Shown here in pieces: positions 1-6,370 of a DNA stretch of 13,543 nt; positions within the stretch are counted from its first letter, which is position 1; each line of letters opens with the position of its first letter. The notes under the pieces are model-generated. The model was not told the origin of the DNA. It was given only the letters and a program-made list of their open reading frames with translations, and ran no database searches. Source of the DNA: Roseovarius sp. Lineage in GTDB: Bacteria; Pseudomonadota; Alphaproteobacteria; Rhodobacterales; Rhodobacteraceae. The position numbers and the translations under genes were made by a program. The stretch lies in the NCBI GenBank assembly GCA_021767845.1, contig JAASSQ010000058.1, positions 1 to 13,543 of the forward strand, written 5' to 3'.

Positions 1-363
1 GACGGCCAGCAGGGGCTGGCCCGCGAACTGGCGCGCATGAACCTGCCCGCCAATGTCTATACCCAGTGGTACTGGAAGGTCGATCTGCACAACCTGCTGC
101 ACTTCCTGCGCCTGCGCGCCGACGCCCACGCCCAATACGAGATCCGGGTTTATGCCGAGGCGATCTGCAATATCGTGGCCGACTGGGTGCCGGCGGCTTA
201 CAAGGCGTTCGAGGACTACCGCATGGGCGGCGCGACGCTCTCCTCCACCGCGCTCGACTGCATCCGCCGGATGCTCAAGGGCGAGGAGGTGACGCAGGAG
301 ACCTCGGGCATGTCCAAGGGCGAATGGCGGGAATTTCAGGGCGTCCTGACCGACCCCGCGTGA
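1..363 (+). CDS. thyX: Flavin-dependent thymidylate synthase ThyX (C-terminal part, 5' end outside window)
   Basis: ThyX makes dTMP from dUMP with methylene-tetrahydrofolate as carbon donor and reduced FAD as reductant, replacing ThyA in many bacteria. The reading frame is open from base 1, so only the last 120 residues are present. Visible family signatures are the RxxLPxNxYTQWYWKxDLHNLLHFLRLR block followed by the DAHAQYEIRVYAEAI segment, which in ThyX contributes to FAD and dUMP binding. The RHRxxS ThyX signature itself would lie upstream of the window. The tail ends with an acidic/Lys stretch and a TGA at 361-363. Family assignment is from direct recognition of these blocks; no frameshift is seen. 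The gene is followed by two tandem hairpins and a 213-nt gap. Confidence 0.95.
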   Translation, partial: DGQQGLARELARMNLPANVYTQWYWKVDLHNLLHFLRLRADAHAQYEIRVYAEAICNIVADWVPAAYKAFEDYRMGGATLSSTALDCIRRMLKGEEVTQETSGMSKGEWREFQGVLTDPA

Positions 364-390
364 GGGGATCAACTGCGCCGAAACCGCGTC

Positions 391-450
391 GTAGCGCCGT
401 AGAGCGGGCTTCAGCCCGCCTCCCACGTAGGGTGCGCATCCATGCGCACC
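391..450. repeat. Two tandem hairpin palindromes (REP-like element)
   Basis: Bases 404-410 GCGGGCT and 413-419 AGCCCGC form a 7-bp inverted repeat around TC. Bases 431-439 GGTGCGCAT and 442-450 ATGCGCACC form a perfect 9-bp inverted repeat around CC. The two are 11 bp apart and both are preceded by a TAG-type trinucleotide (GTAGAGC, GTAGGGT). This looks like a short interspersed extragenic palindrome family rather than a simple terminator, because no T-run follows. It may still stop or stabilise the thyX transcript. The rest of the 364-576 gap shows no gene. Confidence 0.6.
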
Positions 451-576
451 ACTGACCACCCCACCTAACCCCAAACCCGTCAACAAATCCTGACCCCAAC
501 GAACGGCGAAAACCGATCCGGCCCGGCCCCGGCGCCCGTATCCCCTGCAAATTCGCCAAACGCCGAGAGGTCCGAC

Positions 577-987
577 ATGCTGCAACTCCTTTTGCTCTAC
601 CTCGTCACGGCGGGGGTCTTCCTGATCCTCGATGCGATCATGCTCTCCACCGTGATGAAACCCTTGTTCGAGGCGCATGTCGGCGATCTCATGGCCGAGC
701 AGCTCCGCCTCGGGCCGGCGACGCTCTTCTATCTCTTCTATGTCGCCGGCGTGCTGTGGTTCGTTTCGCTGCCCGCCCTACGGGCCGATGCGCCGCTCAA
801 CGCGCTGCTGGCGGGGGCGTTTCTCGGCGCGATCGCCTATGGCACCTACGAGTTCACCAACCTCGCCACCCTGCGCGGCTGGTCGTGGCGGATGGTGGCC
901 GCCGATGTCACCTGGGGCGCGGTGTTGACGGCGGTCTCGGCCTGGTCCGGGGTAATGGCCGCGCGGGCGCTTTCACCCGGCGGCTGA
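577..987 (+). CDS. DUF2177 family integral membrane protein
   Basis: A 136-residue protein with about four hydrophobic segments (roughly residues 3-25, 45-67, 75-96 and 108-130). It matches the DUF2177 pattern: an N-terminal helix with an Asp (FLILDAIML), a Tyr-rich second helix (FYLFYVAGVLWF), then the signature AYGTYEFTNLATLRGW followed by DVTWG near residues 110-114. The function of DUF2177 is unknown; it is expected in the inner membrane. The ATG at 577 has an AGAGG ribosome site 6 nt upstream and the length is normal for the family. It appears monocistronic, as it is followed by the GTAC-box regulatory region of the next gene. Confidence 0.85.
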   Translation: MLQLLLLYLVTAGVFLILDAIMLSTVMKPLFEAHVGDLMAEQLRLGPATLFYLFYVAGVLWFVSLPALRADAPLNALLAGAFLGAIAYGTYEFTNLATLRGWSWRMVAADVTWGAVLTAVSAWSGVMAARALSPGG

Positions 988-1002
988 GGGGGCAGCGGCA
1001 CC

Positions 1003-1080
1003 GTTTTGTACAAAATTCCGGGCCGGGCCGCCGGGGTTGGTACAAAACCCGTGTACGAAAGTGCAAAACCGTACAAAACC
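1003..1080 (+). promoter_or_regulatory. GTAC-box array, copy A (upstream of the secreted-protein gene)
   Basis: It contains a perfect 12-bp palindrome TTTTGTACAAAA (1004-1015), then GTTGGTACAAAAC (GTAC core at 1040) and CCGTACAAAACC (core at 1071). Core-to-core distances are 32 and 31 bp, about three helical turns each. Two weaker boxes lie between cores 2 and 3: GTGTACGAAA (core 1053) and GTGCAAAACC (1061). The array sits immediately upstream of a good -35/-10 pair (1097-1125) and is oriented like copy B upstream of thrS. The likely reading is binding sites for a dimeric regulator; which regulator is not known to me. Confidence 0.6.
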
Positions 1081-1096
1081 GCGCCGTGCCGGGGAT

Positions 1097-1125
1097 TTGA
1101 CCGGGCGCGGACCTGCGGCTAGGCT
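1097..1125 (+). promoter_or_regulatory. Sigma-70-type promoter of the secreted-protein gene
   Basis: TTGACC (1097-1102) and TAGGCT (1120-1125) are separated by exactly 17 bp, which would place the transcription start near 1132, about 32 nt before the ATG at 1164. The GTAC-box array ends 17 bp upstream of the -35, a position compatible with an activator or a flanking repressor. Assignment is by inspection of hexamers only. Confidence 0.5.
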
Positions 1126-1163
1126 GATCTCACGGTTCGATTGTTCGCTTCACGAGGTCTCCC

Positions 1164-1439
1164 ATGCGCCCCATCCACGCCCTTGCCGCCGGTCTCACCG
1201 CCGCCCTGATCGCCGCGCCCGCCCTGGCCGGTCCCAAGCTCTACGCGGTTGAAAACACGGAAAATTACTGCCCCGCAGGGCTCCAGCCCGTGACCATGAA
1301 CGGCGTGATCTGCTGCGGCACGCCGAACCAGCCGCAGACCTACCAGCAGGTCAAACGTCACCCCGCGCAGCGCGGCCACGCTCCCCGCGCAACCCGCGTC
1401 GCCCGCACCTGCGCCGAGGGTGAAAAGGGCTGCCACTGA
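1164..1439 (+). CDS. Small secreted cysteine-containing protein, function unknown
   Basis: A 91-residue protein with a clear Sec signal peptide: positive Arg at residue 2, hydrophobic core to about residue 18, and an APALA|GPK signal peptidase I site after residue 22. The mature part is about 69 residues with five cysteines (36, 50, 51, 83, 90), including an adjacent pair in NGVICCGTPNQ, and a basic C-terminal half (RHPAQRGHAPRATRVAR). It is therefore probably periplasmic or extracellular and disulfide-bonded. I do not recognise a characterised family. It is transcribed from its own promoter behind the GTAC-box array. The ribosome site (GAGGT, 1154-1158) is weak but well placed. A GC-rich hairpin follows the stop. 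Confidence 0.75.
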   Translation: MRPIHALAAGLTAALIAAPALAGPKLYAVENTENYCPAGLQPVTMNGVICCGTPNQPQTYQQVKRHPAQRGHAPRATRVARTCAEGEKGCH

Positions 1440-1449
1440 CCCTTCGCCC

Positions 1450-1473
1450 GGCGGCGCGCGCGCCCGCGCCGCC
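1450..1473. terminator. GC-rich hairpin between convergent genes, possible terminator
   Basis: GGCGGCGCG (1450-1458) and CGCGCCGCC (1465-1473) form a perfect 9-bp stem with a 6-nt loop, 10 nt after the secreted-protein stop and 18 nt from the 3' end of the cold-shock gene. There is no immediate T-run; a short TCTTTT begins about 11 nt downstream on the plus strand. It could stop transcription from either side but does not have the classical form. Confidence 0.4.
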
Positions 1474-1490
1474 CCATGAAAATCTTTTGA

Positions 1491-1697
1491 TTACAAGAGC
1501 TTGAGGTCAGCTGCCATTTGCCGGCCATCGCGGCCGTCCTGCAACTCGTAGCCGACTTTCTGGTTGTCCGCCAACCCGGTCAACCCCGATCTCTCGACCG
1601 CCGAGATATGCACGAACACATCCTTGCCCCCCTCATCCGGGGCAATGAAGCCGTAACCCTTTGTGGTATTGAACCATTTAACGGTGCCTGTGGGCAT
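1491..1697 (-). CDS. Cold-shock domain protein (CspA family)
   Basis: A 68-residue single cold-shock domain, the standard length for CspA-type RNA/DNA chaperones. These bind single-stranded nucleic acid and melt mRNA secondary structure. The RNP-1 motif KGYGFI is at residues 13-18 and RNP-2 VFVHIS at 27-32, with the aromatic surface W8/F9/Y15/F17/F28/H30 intact. The N-terminal GTVKWFN is typical. The ATG (complement of 1695-1697) has AAGGAG at 1705-1710 with 7-nt spacing. A candidate promoter at 1817-1845 would give a leader of about 110 nt, as is common for csp genes whose expression depends on temperature or growth phase. The paralogue cannot be told from sequence alone. Confidence 0.95.
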   Translation of the reverse strand: MPTGTVKWFNTTKGYGFIAPDEGGKDVFVHISAVERSGLTGLADNQKVGYELQDGRDGRQMAADLKLL

Positions 1698-1724
1698 TCC
1701 GTCTCTCCTTCATGTCGTCAATTC

Positions 1725-1738
1725 CCCGGCAAGCCGGG
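1725..1738 (-). promoter_or_regulatory. Hairpin in the cold-shock mRNA leader
   Basis: CCCGGC (1725-1730) and GCCGGG (1733-1738) form a short, strong inverted repeat about 15 nt upstream of the AAGGAG of the cold-shock gene, inside its predicted 5' untranslated region. It could hold a temperature-sensitive leader structure near the ribosome site. This is inference from position only. Confidence 0.3.
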
Positions 1739-1816
1739 CCTTCGCCGCTTGCGCCAACAGCGCCCGGCGTCGAAATCGAAGACGGAATCTGCGAGCCCAA
1801 TGTGACGGAATCGATG

Positions 1817-1845
1817 ATTACACGGGGCATGTAAAAAGCAAGCAA
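1817..1845 (-). promoter_or_regulatory. Candidate sigma-70 promoter of the cold-shock gene
   Basis: On the minus strand TTGCTT (1845-1840) and TGTAAT (1822-1817) are separated by 17 bp. Transcription would start near 1810, giving a leader of about 112 nt before the ATG at 1697. Match to consensus is moderate at -35 and good at -10. Confidence 0.4.
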
Positions 1846-1904
1846 AACAGACGTGACCACGCGCCCGTTGCCTGATATTGAGGCAGCCCAGATCGGAGAT
1901 TGCG

Positions 1905-2225
1905 ATGATCCTCTATGGCCTGAAAACCTGCGATACGTGCCGCAAGGCATTGAAATCCTTGCCGGATGCCGAATTCGTGGATGTCCGCGCAGACGGTGTT
2001 CCCGCGGATTTGCTGAAATCCGCGCATGACCGGTTCGGCGATGCGCTGCTCAACACCCGCTCGACCACCTGGCGCAATCTGGAAGCGTCCGACCGCGCCC
2101 GCGCGCCGCTCGATCTGCTCCGGGACCATCCGACCTTGATGAAGCGCCCGCTGATCGACGCGGGCGATGGTCTCTTTCTCGGTTGGGGCAAGGATGTGCA
2201 GGCAGCGTTACTGGGTTCGGCGTAA
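1905..2225 (+). CDS. ArsC/Spx-like thioredoxin-fold protein (YffB family)
   Basis: A 106-residue protein of the arsenate reductase-like superfamily. The N-terminus MILYGLKTCDTCRKAL carries a CxxC (C9, C12) at the ArsC active-site position. The central LLNTRSTTWRNL and later MKRPLI blocks carry Arg52 and Arg81, the equivalents of arginines that bind the oxyanion in ArsC. The overall pattern and length resemble E. coli YffB, which has no established arsenate reductase activity in vivo, so a glutathione- or thiol-linked reductase role is only a family expectation. Start choice: the ATG at 1905 follows GGAG (1895-1898) by 6 nt and begins the conserved strand; an in-frame TTG at 1878 would add nine non-conserved residues. 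No ars genes are nearby. It is convergent with thrS. Confidence 0.85.
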   Translation: MILYGLKTCDTCRKALKSLPDAEFVDVRADGVPADLLKSAHDRFGDALLNTRSTTWRNLEASDRARAPLDLLRDHPTLMKRPLIDAGDGLFLGWGKDVQAALLGSA

Positions 2226-2321
2226 CATCGAAGGTCGCGCGGCCCGGTATCCACCTGTTTTTCAACGAAGAATTCGGTAAGAGCCGGTGCCCAGGCTTGA
2301 GCTGAGCGCCAGCCCGCCATC

Positions 2322-4268
2322 TCAAAGAAGGTCCGGCGGAGTCGCCTCCTTGGACAAGGCCGGAATTACGTCATCAAGTGCTTGAACGCTGGTCTGTTTC
2401 TCGCCGAGACGGCGCAATGAGACCGTCTTCTCCTCGACCTCGCGCAGACCGCAGGCCAGGATCACCGGTACCTTGCCCACCGAGTGTTCGCGCACCTTGT
2501 AATTGATCTTCTCGTTGCGGATATCGGCCTCGGCCCGGACACCGGCGGCGGTCAGTTTCTCGACCACGTCCTGCACGTAGTCATTGGCCTCCGAGATGAT
2601 CGAGGCGACGACCACTTGCCGCGGCGCCAGCCAGAAGGGCAGCTTGCCGGCATGTTCCTCGATCAGGATGCCGATGAACCGCTCGAAACTGCCCAGAACG
2701 GCCCGGTGCAGCATCACGGGACGGTGCTTGGCGCCGTCCTCGCCGACATAGGTTGCATCCAGCCTTTCGGGCAGGACGAAATCCACCTGCAGCGTCCCGC
2801 ATTGCCAGTCGCGTCCGATGGCGTCGGTCAGCACGAATTCCAGTTTCGGGCCATAGAACGCGCCTTCGCCGGGATTGAGGTCGAACTCGGCGCCCGCAGC
2901 CAGCGTGGCCGCCTTGAGCGCCTCTTCGGACTTGTCCCAAACCGCGTCGCTGCCAGCCCGCGTTTCGGGGCGATCCGAGAATTTGACCTTGAAATCCTCG
3001 AAGCCCAAATCGCGGTAGATTTCGGACAAAAAGCCAATGAATTTCTCGGTTTCCGCCTCGATCTGGTCTTCGCGGCAGAAGATATGCGCGTCATCCTGGG
3101 TGAAGCCGCGCACGCGCATGATGCCGTGCAGCGCGCCCGAGGGTTCGTAGCGGTTGCAGCTGCCGAACTCCGCCATGCGCAAGGGCAAGTCGCGATAGGA
3201 TTTCAGGCCGCGATTGAAGATCTGCACGTGGCAGGGGCAGTTCATCGGCTTGAGTGCGTTGATGGATTTCTCGCGGGCGTGTTCCTCGTCAACTTCGACG
3301 ATGAACATGTGCTCCTGGTACTTGTCCCAGTGGCCCGAGGCCTCCCAGAGTTTGCGGTCCACGACCTGCGGGGTGTTCACCTCGACATAGCCGCCGCGGC
3401 GCTGCTGGCGGCGCATGTAGTCTTGCAGGGTCGTGTAGATCGACCAGCCGTTGGCGTGCCAGAAAATCTGGCCGGGGGCCTCTTCCTGCATGTGGAAGAG
3501 GTCCATTTCGCGGCCCAGTTTGCGATGGTCGCGTTTCTCGGCCTCTTCCAGGAAGTGCAGGTAATCCTTGAGTTTTTCGCGGCTCTGGAAGGCGACGCCG
3601 TAGATGCGCTGCAGCATCGGGCGGTCGGAATCGCCGCGCCAATAGGCGCCGGCCACCGACATCAGCTTGAAGGCGTCGGCGGGGACTTGGCCGGTGTGCT
3701 GGAGGTGCGGGCCGCGGCAGAGGTCCTGCCAATGGCCGTGCCAGTACATGCGCACCGGTTCGTCGCCGGGGATGGACTGGATCAGCTCGACCTTGAAGGG
3801 CTCGTCGTTGTCCTCGTAGTGCTTGATCGCGCGGTCGCGGTCCCAGATCTCGGTGTGAACGGGATCGCGTAAGTTAATGATTTCTTTCATCTTCTTCTCG
3901 ATCTCGCCCAGATCCTCGGGCGTGAACGGCTCGGCGCGGTCGAAGTCGTAATACCAGCCGTTCTCGATCACCGGGCCGATGGTGACCTTGACGTCGGGCC
4001 ACAGCTCCTGGACGGCGCGGGCCATGATGTGGGCGAGGTCGTGGCGGATCAGTTCGAGCGCCGGAGCTTCGTCCTTCATCGTGTTGATTTCAATAGAGGA
4101 ATCCGCCTCGATCGGCCATTGCAGATCCCAGTGCCGGCCGTTCACATTGGCCGAGATCGCCTTTTTGGCCAGCGACTTGGAAATGTCGGCGGCCACCTCG
4201 GCGGCGGTGATGCCGGCCTCGTAGGACCGCGCGTTACCATCAGGAAAAGAAAGGGAAATCTGGGCCAT
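2322..4268 (-). CDS. thrS: Threonyl-tRNA synthetase
   Basis: A 648-residue enzyme that charges tRNA-Thr in the cytoplasm. Domain order is complete: TGS domain (about 1-62); editing domain (about 65-225) with the H76xxxH80 and C184RGPH188 metal-site motifs that clear Ser-tRNA; class II catalytic core (about 245-540) with zinc ligands C344 (MNCPC), H395 (DDAHIF) and H521 (MLHRAV), each ten residues later than in E. coli; then the anticodon-binding domain with NEKINYKVREHSVGKVP. Start: ATG at 4268 with GAGGAG at 4279-4284, 10 nt upstream; the frame stays open upstream to 4556 but that extension is low-complexity translation of the GTAC-box region and lacks homology. Probably monocistronic, with a candidate promoter at 4336-4364. 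Confidence 0.97.
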   Translation of the reverse strand: MAQISLSFPDGNARSYEAGITAAEVAADISKSLAKKAISANVNGRHWDLQWPIEADSSIEINTMKDEAPALELIRHDLAHIMARAVQELWPDVKVTIGPVIENGWYYDFDRAEPFTPEDLGEIEKKMKEIINLRDPVHTEIWDRDRAIKHYEDNDEPFKVELIQSIPGDEPVRMYWHGHWQDLCRGPHLQHTGQVPADAFKLMSVAGAYWRGDSDRPMLQRIYGVAFQSREKLKDYLHFLEEAEKRDHRKLGREMDLFHMQEEAPGQIFWHANGWSIYTTLQDYMRRQQRRGGYVEVNTPQVVDRKLWEASGHWDKYQEHMFIVEVDEEHAREKSINALKPMNCPCHVQIFNRGLKSYRDLPLRMAEFGSCNRYEPSGALHGIMRVRGFTQDDAHIFCREDQIEAETEKFIGFLSEIYRDLGFEDFKVKFSDRPETRAGSDAVWDKSEEALKAATLAAGAEFDLNPGEGAFYGPKLEFVLTDAIGRDWQCGTLQVDFVLPERLDATYVGEDGAKHRPVMLHRAVLGSFERFIGILIEEHAGKLPFWLAPRQVVVASIISEANDYVQDVVEKLTAAGVRAEADIRNEKINYKVREHSVGKVPVILACGLREVEEKTVSLRRLGEKQTSVQALDDVIPALSKEATPPDLL

Positions 4269-4335
4269 CAGCCTGAAGCTCCTCGTCGGTTTGGCGCCCA
4301 CGGAACGCCCGGTTGCGGGTATATGGTTCGCGGGT

Positions 4336-4364
4336 CTTCTGCCCCGGTGGGCGGGCCAAGTCAA
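4336..4364 (-). promoter_or_regulatory. Candidate thrS promoter
   Basis: On the minus strand TTGACT (4364-4359) lies 17 bp from CAGAAG (4341-4336). The -35 is good, the -10 poor (3 of 6). It sits just downstream of the GTAC-box array, in the same relation as the promoter after copy A. The thrS leader would be about 60 nt. Confidence 0.35.
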
Positions 4365-4375
4365 GCGGCCGCGGG

Positions 4376-4452
4376 TTTCGTACGGTTTGACAGATTTGCA
4401 GGTGGGTTTCGTACAAAACTCGGGTCGCGGGCGGCAGGTTTTGTACAAAATC
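4376..4452 (-). promoter_or_regulatory. GTAC-box array, copy B (upstream of thrS)
   Basis: Read on the minus strand, it begins with TTTTGTACAAAA (4450-4439; core 4446-4443), then TTTTGTACGAAAC (core 4414-4411) and CCGTACGAAACC (core 4383-4380). Core spacings are 32 and 31 bp, identical to copy A. Intervening TGCAAA and TGTCAAACC resemble the weaker boxes there. The three cores lie 112-178 bp upstream of the thrS ATG, ahead of a TTGACT hexamer. The remainder of the 502-bp thrS/4771 intergenic region (4269-4770) holds one weak hairpin (4461-4466/4474-4479), a degenerate box near 4626-4646, and no gene that I can support. Confidence 0.6.
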
Positions 4453-4625
4453 CCTTGATCGGGGCGGATGAGGCGCCCCGACACCCTCCCACACCCTCGC
4501 GGCGCGTGGCGCCCTGATCGTGCCTGCCGGGGGCCGTTTCCACGCTGGACCGGCAAGACATCCGGTCAAGCCGCTCACACGGCACCACCTTTCGCGGCCC
4601 GTATGCGGCGGCATCCCGAACGGGT

Positions 4626-4664
4626 GTGCAAACGCATACAAAACGGCGTGGTAACACATTGACG
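4626..4664 (+). promoter_or_regulatory. Degenerate GTAC-type box and -35-like hexamer upstream of the 4771 gene
   Basis: The segment 4626-4646 (GTGCAAA, then CATACAAAACGG) matches the last two boxes of copy A (1061-1081) at 17 of 21 positions without gaps. TTGACG (4659-4664) begins 23 bp after the ATAC core, compared with 26 and 19 bp at the other two loci. No convincing -10 is found at the right spacing, so the promoter is uncertain. Confidence 0.3.
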
Positions 4665-4770
4665 CAGTTGGATTTTTCATCTGGCCCTGTCGCAAACGGT
4701 GCGTATATTGCCGTATATCGAATCCACTATCGGAAACTTTTTCCCGCAATCACCACATGAGGAGCGGAGC

Positions 4771-5007
4771 ATGGCGCGCTACAATGTGAATTTCGAACTG
4801 TCGGTCGAGGACATGGAACTGATCGAGGACGCGCTGCGCCAGGCCAAGCGCGACCTGTCCTGCAAGCTGGTGGAGGCCGAGCAGGAGAAAACCGAACAGG
4901 CCGACCGGATCGACAATTCGGTGCGCCAGATCCACGACCTGCTGGGGCGGCTGCATAACCAGAAAGTGTTTTACCGTCCGCGCCGGGAGACCTACATCGG
5001 AGGCTAA
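4771..5007 (+). CDS. Small probable coiled-coil protein, function unknown
   Basis: A 78-residue acidic protein with no signal peptide or membrane segment. Residues about 12-65 are helical and strongly charged (ELIEDALRQAKRDLS then EAEQEKTEQADRIDNS and IHDLLGRLHNQKV), with heptad-like Leu/Ile spacing that suggests a coiled coil; the tail FYRPRRETYIGG is basic then Gly-ended. One Cys at residue 31. I do not recognise a characterised family. Start: ATG at 4771 preceded by GGAGCGGAGC; a longer frame from 4699 has no ribosome site and no plausible protein character. The MFS gene begins 31 nt after its stop, suggesting a shared transcript. Confidence 0.7.
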   Translation: MARYNVNFELSVEDMELIEDALRQAKRDLSCKLVEAEQEKTEQADRIDNSVRQIHDLLGRLHNQKVFYRPRRETYIGG

Positions 5008-5038
5008 GCATCCGAAAGCGAGTGACGAAGGGGACGGT

Positions 5039-6283
5039 TTGGCCCAGCTATTCGACCGCCTGACTCGACAGGACACCGACGCAACGGAGGCCCGGAACGG
5101 CCTCCGTCATGTTTTGGCGCTGAGCTTTTCCAAGATTTCCGACGGGCTGATCGACCCGAAGCTGGTGCTGAGCTGGTTGCTGAGCGCGATCGGCGTGCCG
5201 GCGGCCTTCATCGGGATGCTGGTGCCGATCCGCGAGGCCGGCGCGTTGTTGCCGCAGGTGGCGATGGCGGGGCGCCTGCAGCAGATGCGGCAACGGCGGT
5301 GGGTCTGGGTCGCGGGCAGCGCGGGGCAGGGGGTGGCGGCCCTGCTGATCGCGCTGGCGGCGCTGACGCTGAGCGGGTGGCTGGCGGGCGTGGCGGTTTG
5401 CGCGGTGCTGGCGGTGCTGGCGGTGTCGCGGGCGGCGTGCTCGGTGTCTTACAAGGACATCCTGGGCAAGACGGTGGGGCAGACCCGGCGCGGCACGGTG
5501 ACGGGCACGGCCGGATCGGTCGCCTCGGCGGTGGTCTTTGGCTTCGCGGCGCTGCTGGTGACGGGCGTTCTGAAGACCCAAGGGGCCGTGATCGGCGCGA
5601 TCGCGCTGGCCGGGCTGCTGTGGCTGGGCGCGGCGCTGACGCTGTCGCGCCTGAATGAGCAGGACAGCGACCCGGGCGGCCCGGCGGATGCCAAAAGCTA
5701 CCTTGAGATCCTGCGCGAAGACGCCAACCTGCGCCGGTTCATCATGGTGCGCGGGCTGCTGGTTTCGACCGCGCTGGCGCCACCCTACCTGGTGGTGCTG
5801 GGCACGCAGGCGGGGGCTGCGGCCACCGACACGCTGGGGGCGCTGGTGCTGGCCTCGTCGGCGGCGGGGTTTTTCAGCTCTTATGTCTGGGGGTGGCTGG
5901 CGGACCGGTCGTCGCGGGCGATGCTGCTGCTGGCGGGGCTTCTGGGCGCGGCAGCGATGGGGGCGGCGATGGCGGCGCACCTGACGGGGCTGTCCGGCAC
6001 GATCTGGGCGATCCCGGCGATCCTGTTCGTGCTGATGGTGGCCTATCACGGGGTGCGGCAGGCGCGGTCCACCTATCTCGTGGACATTTCGCCCGAGGAT
6101 CGCAGGTCGGTCAACGCGGCGGTGGCCAACACGGCGATCGGGATCATCCTGCTGGCCGCGGGCGCCCTGGGCGGGGCGCTGACATGGATCGGGCCGTTGG
6201 GCGCGCTGGCCGGGTTTGCCGCGATGTCGGCGGCGGGGGGCCTTCTGGCGCTGCGCCTGACCGATACCGGCAGGGGCGACTGA
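5039..6283 (+). CDS. Major facilitator superfamily transporter
   Basis: A 414-residue polytopic membrane protein with about 11-12 hydrophobic segments spread from residue 45 to 405. It has a loop SYKDILGKTVGQTRRGTVTG between the early helices and a WGWLADRSSRA loop that resembles the MFS A-type motif between helices of the second half. The N-terminal SKISDGLIDPKLVLSWLL and LVPIREAGALLPQ segments resemble an uncharacterised MFS group that I associate with proteobacteria. The substrate cannot be inferred. The best start is TTG at 5039, with GAAGGGGA 4-5 nt upstream and no in-frame ATG before the conserved region; the exact start is uncertain. The gene lies 31 nt after the coiled-coil gene and 87 nt before the first hydrolase. 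Confidence 0.88.
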   Translation: MAQLFDRLTRQDTDATEARNGLRHVLALSFSKISDGLIDPKLVLSWLLSAIGVPAAFIGMLVPIREAGALLPQVAMAGRLQQMRQRRWVWVAGSAGQGVAALLIALAALTLSGWLAGVAVCAVLAVLAVSRAACSVSYKDILGKTVGQTRRGTVTGTAGSVASAVVFGFAALLVTGVLKTQGAVIGAIALAGLLWLGAALTLSRLNEQDSDPGGPADAKSYLEILREDANLRRFIMVRGLLVSTALAPPYLVVLGTQAGAAATDTLGALVLASSAAGFFSSYVWGWLADRSSRAMLLLAGLLGAAAMGAAMAAHLTGLSGTIWAIPAILFVLMVAYHGVRQARSTYLVDISPEDRRSVNAAVANTAIGIILLAAGALGGALTWIGPLGALAGFAAMSAAGGLLALRLTDTGRGD

Positions 6284-6370
6284 GCCCGGCAGGCGCGGCC
6301 GCCGGGTTGCACAGCGGGCCGCGACGGGCCACTTTGCCCCCGTCCACCGAAGCGCAACACGAGGCATATC

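Noticed and set aside
66..455. Plus-strand frame overlapping thyX
   Set aside because: Arg/Pro-rich, out of frame with thyX, and runs into the hairpin repeats.
2226..2321. Gap between the convergent YffB-like gene and thrS, searched for a terminator or small RNA
   Set aside because: No convincing stem with a T-run and no promoter-like pair was found.
2484..3872. Plus-strand open frame of 462 codons opposite thrS
   Set aside because: Shadow of thrS; no ribosome site or recognisable domain.
4461..4479. GGGGCG/CGCCCC hairpin in the thrS upstream region
   Set aside because: Six base pairs and no T-run; expected by chance in GC-rich DNA.
4269..4556. N-terminal extension of ThrRS
   Set aside because: The frame is open, but it translates the GTAC-box region, and the conserved TGS domain begins at the ATG at 4268 with its own ribosome site.
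4702..4718. Repeated CGTATAT 10 bp apart upstream of the 4771 gene
   Set aside because: Too short to separate from chance; it could include a -10 element, but no matching -35 was found.
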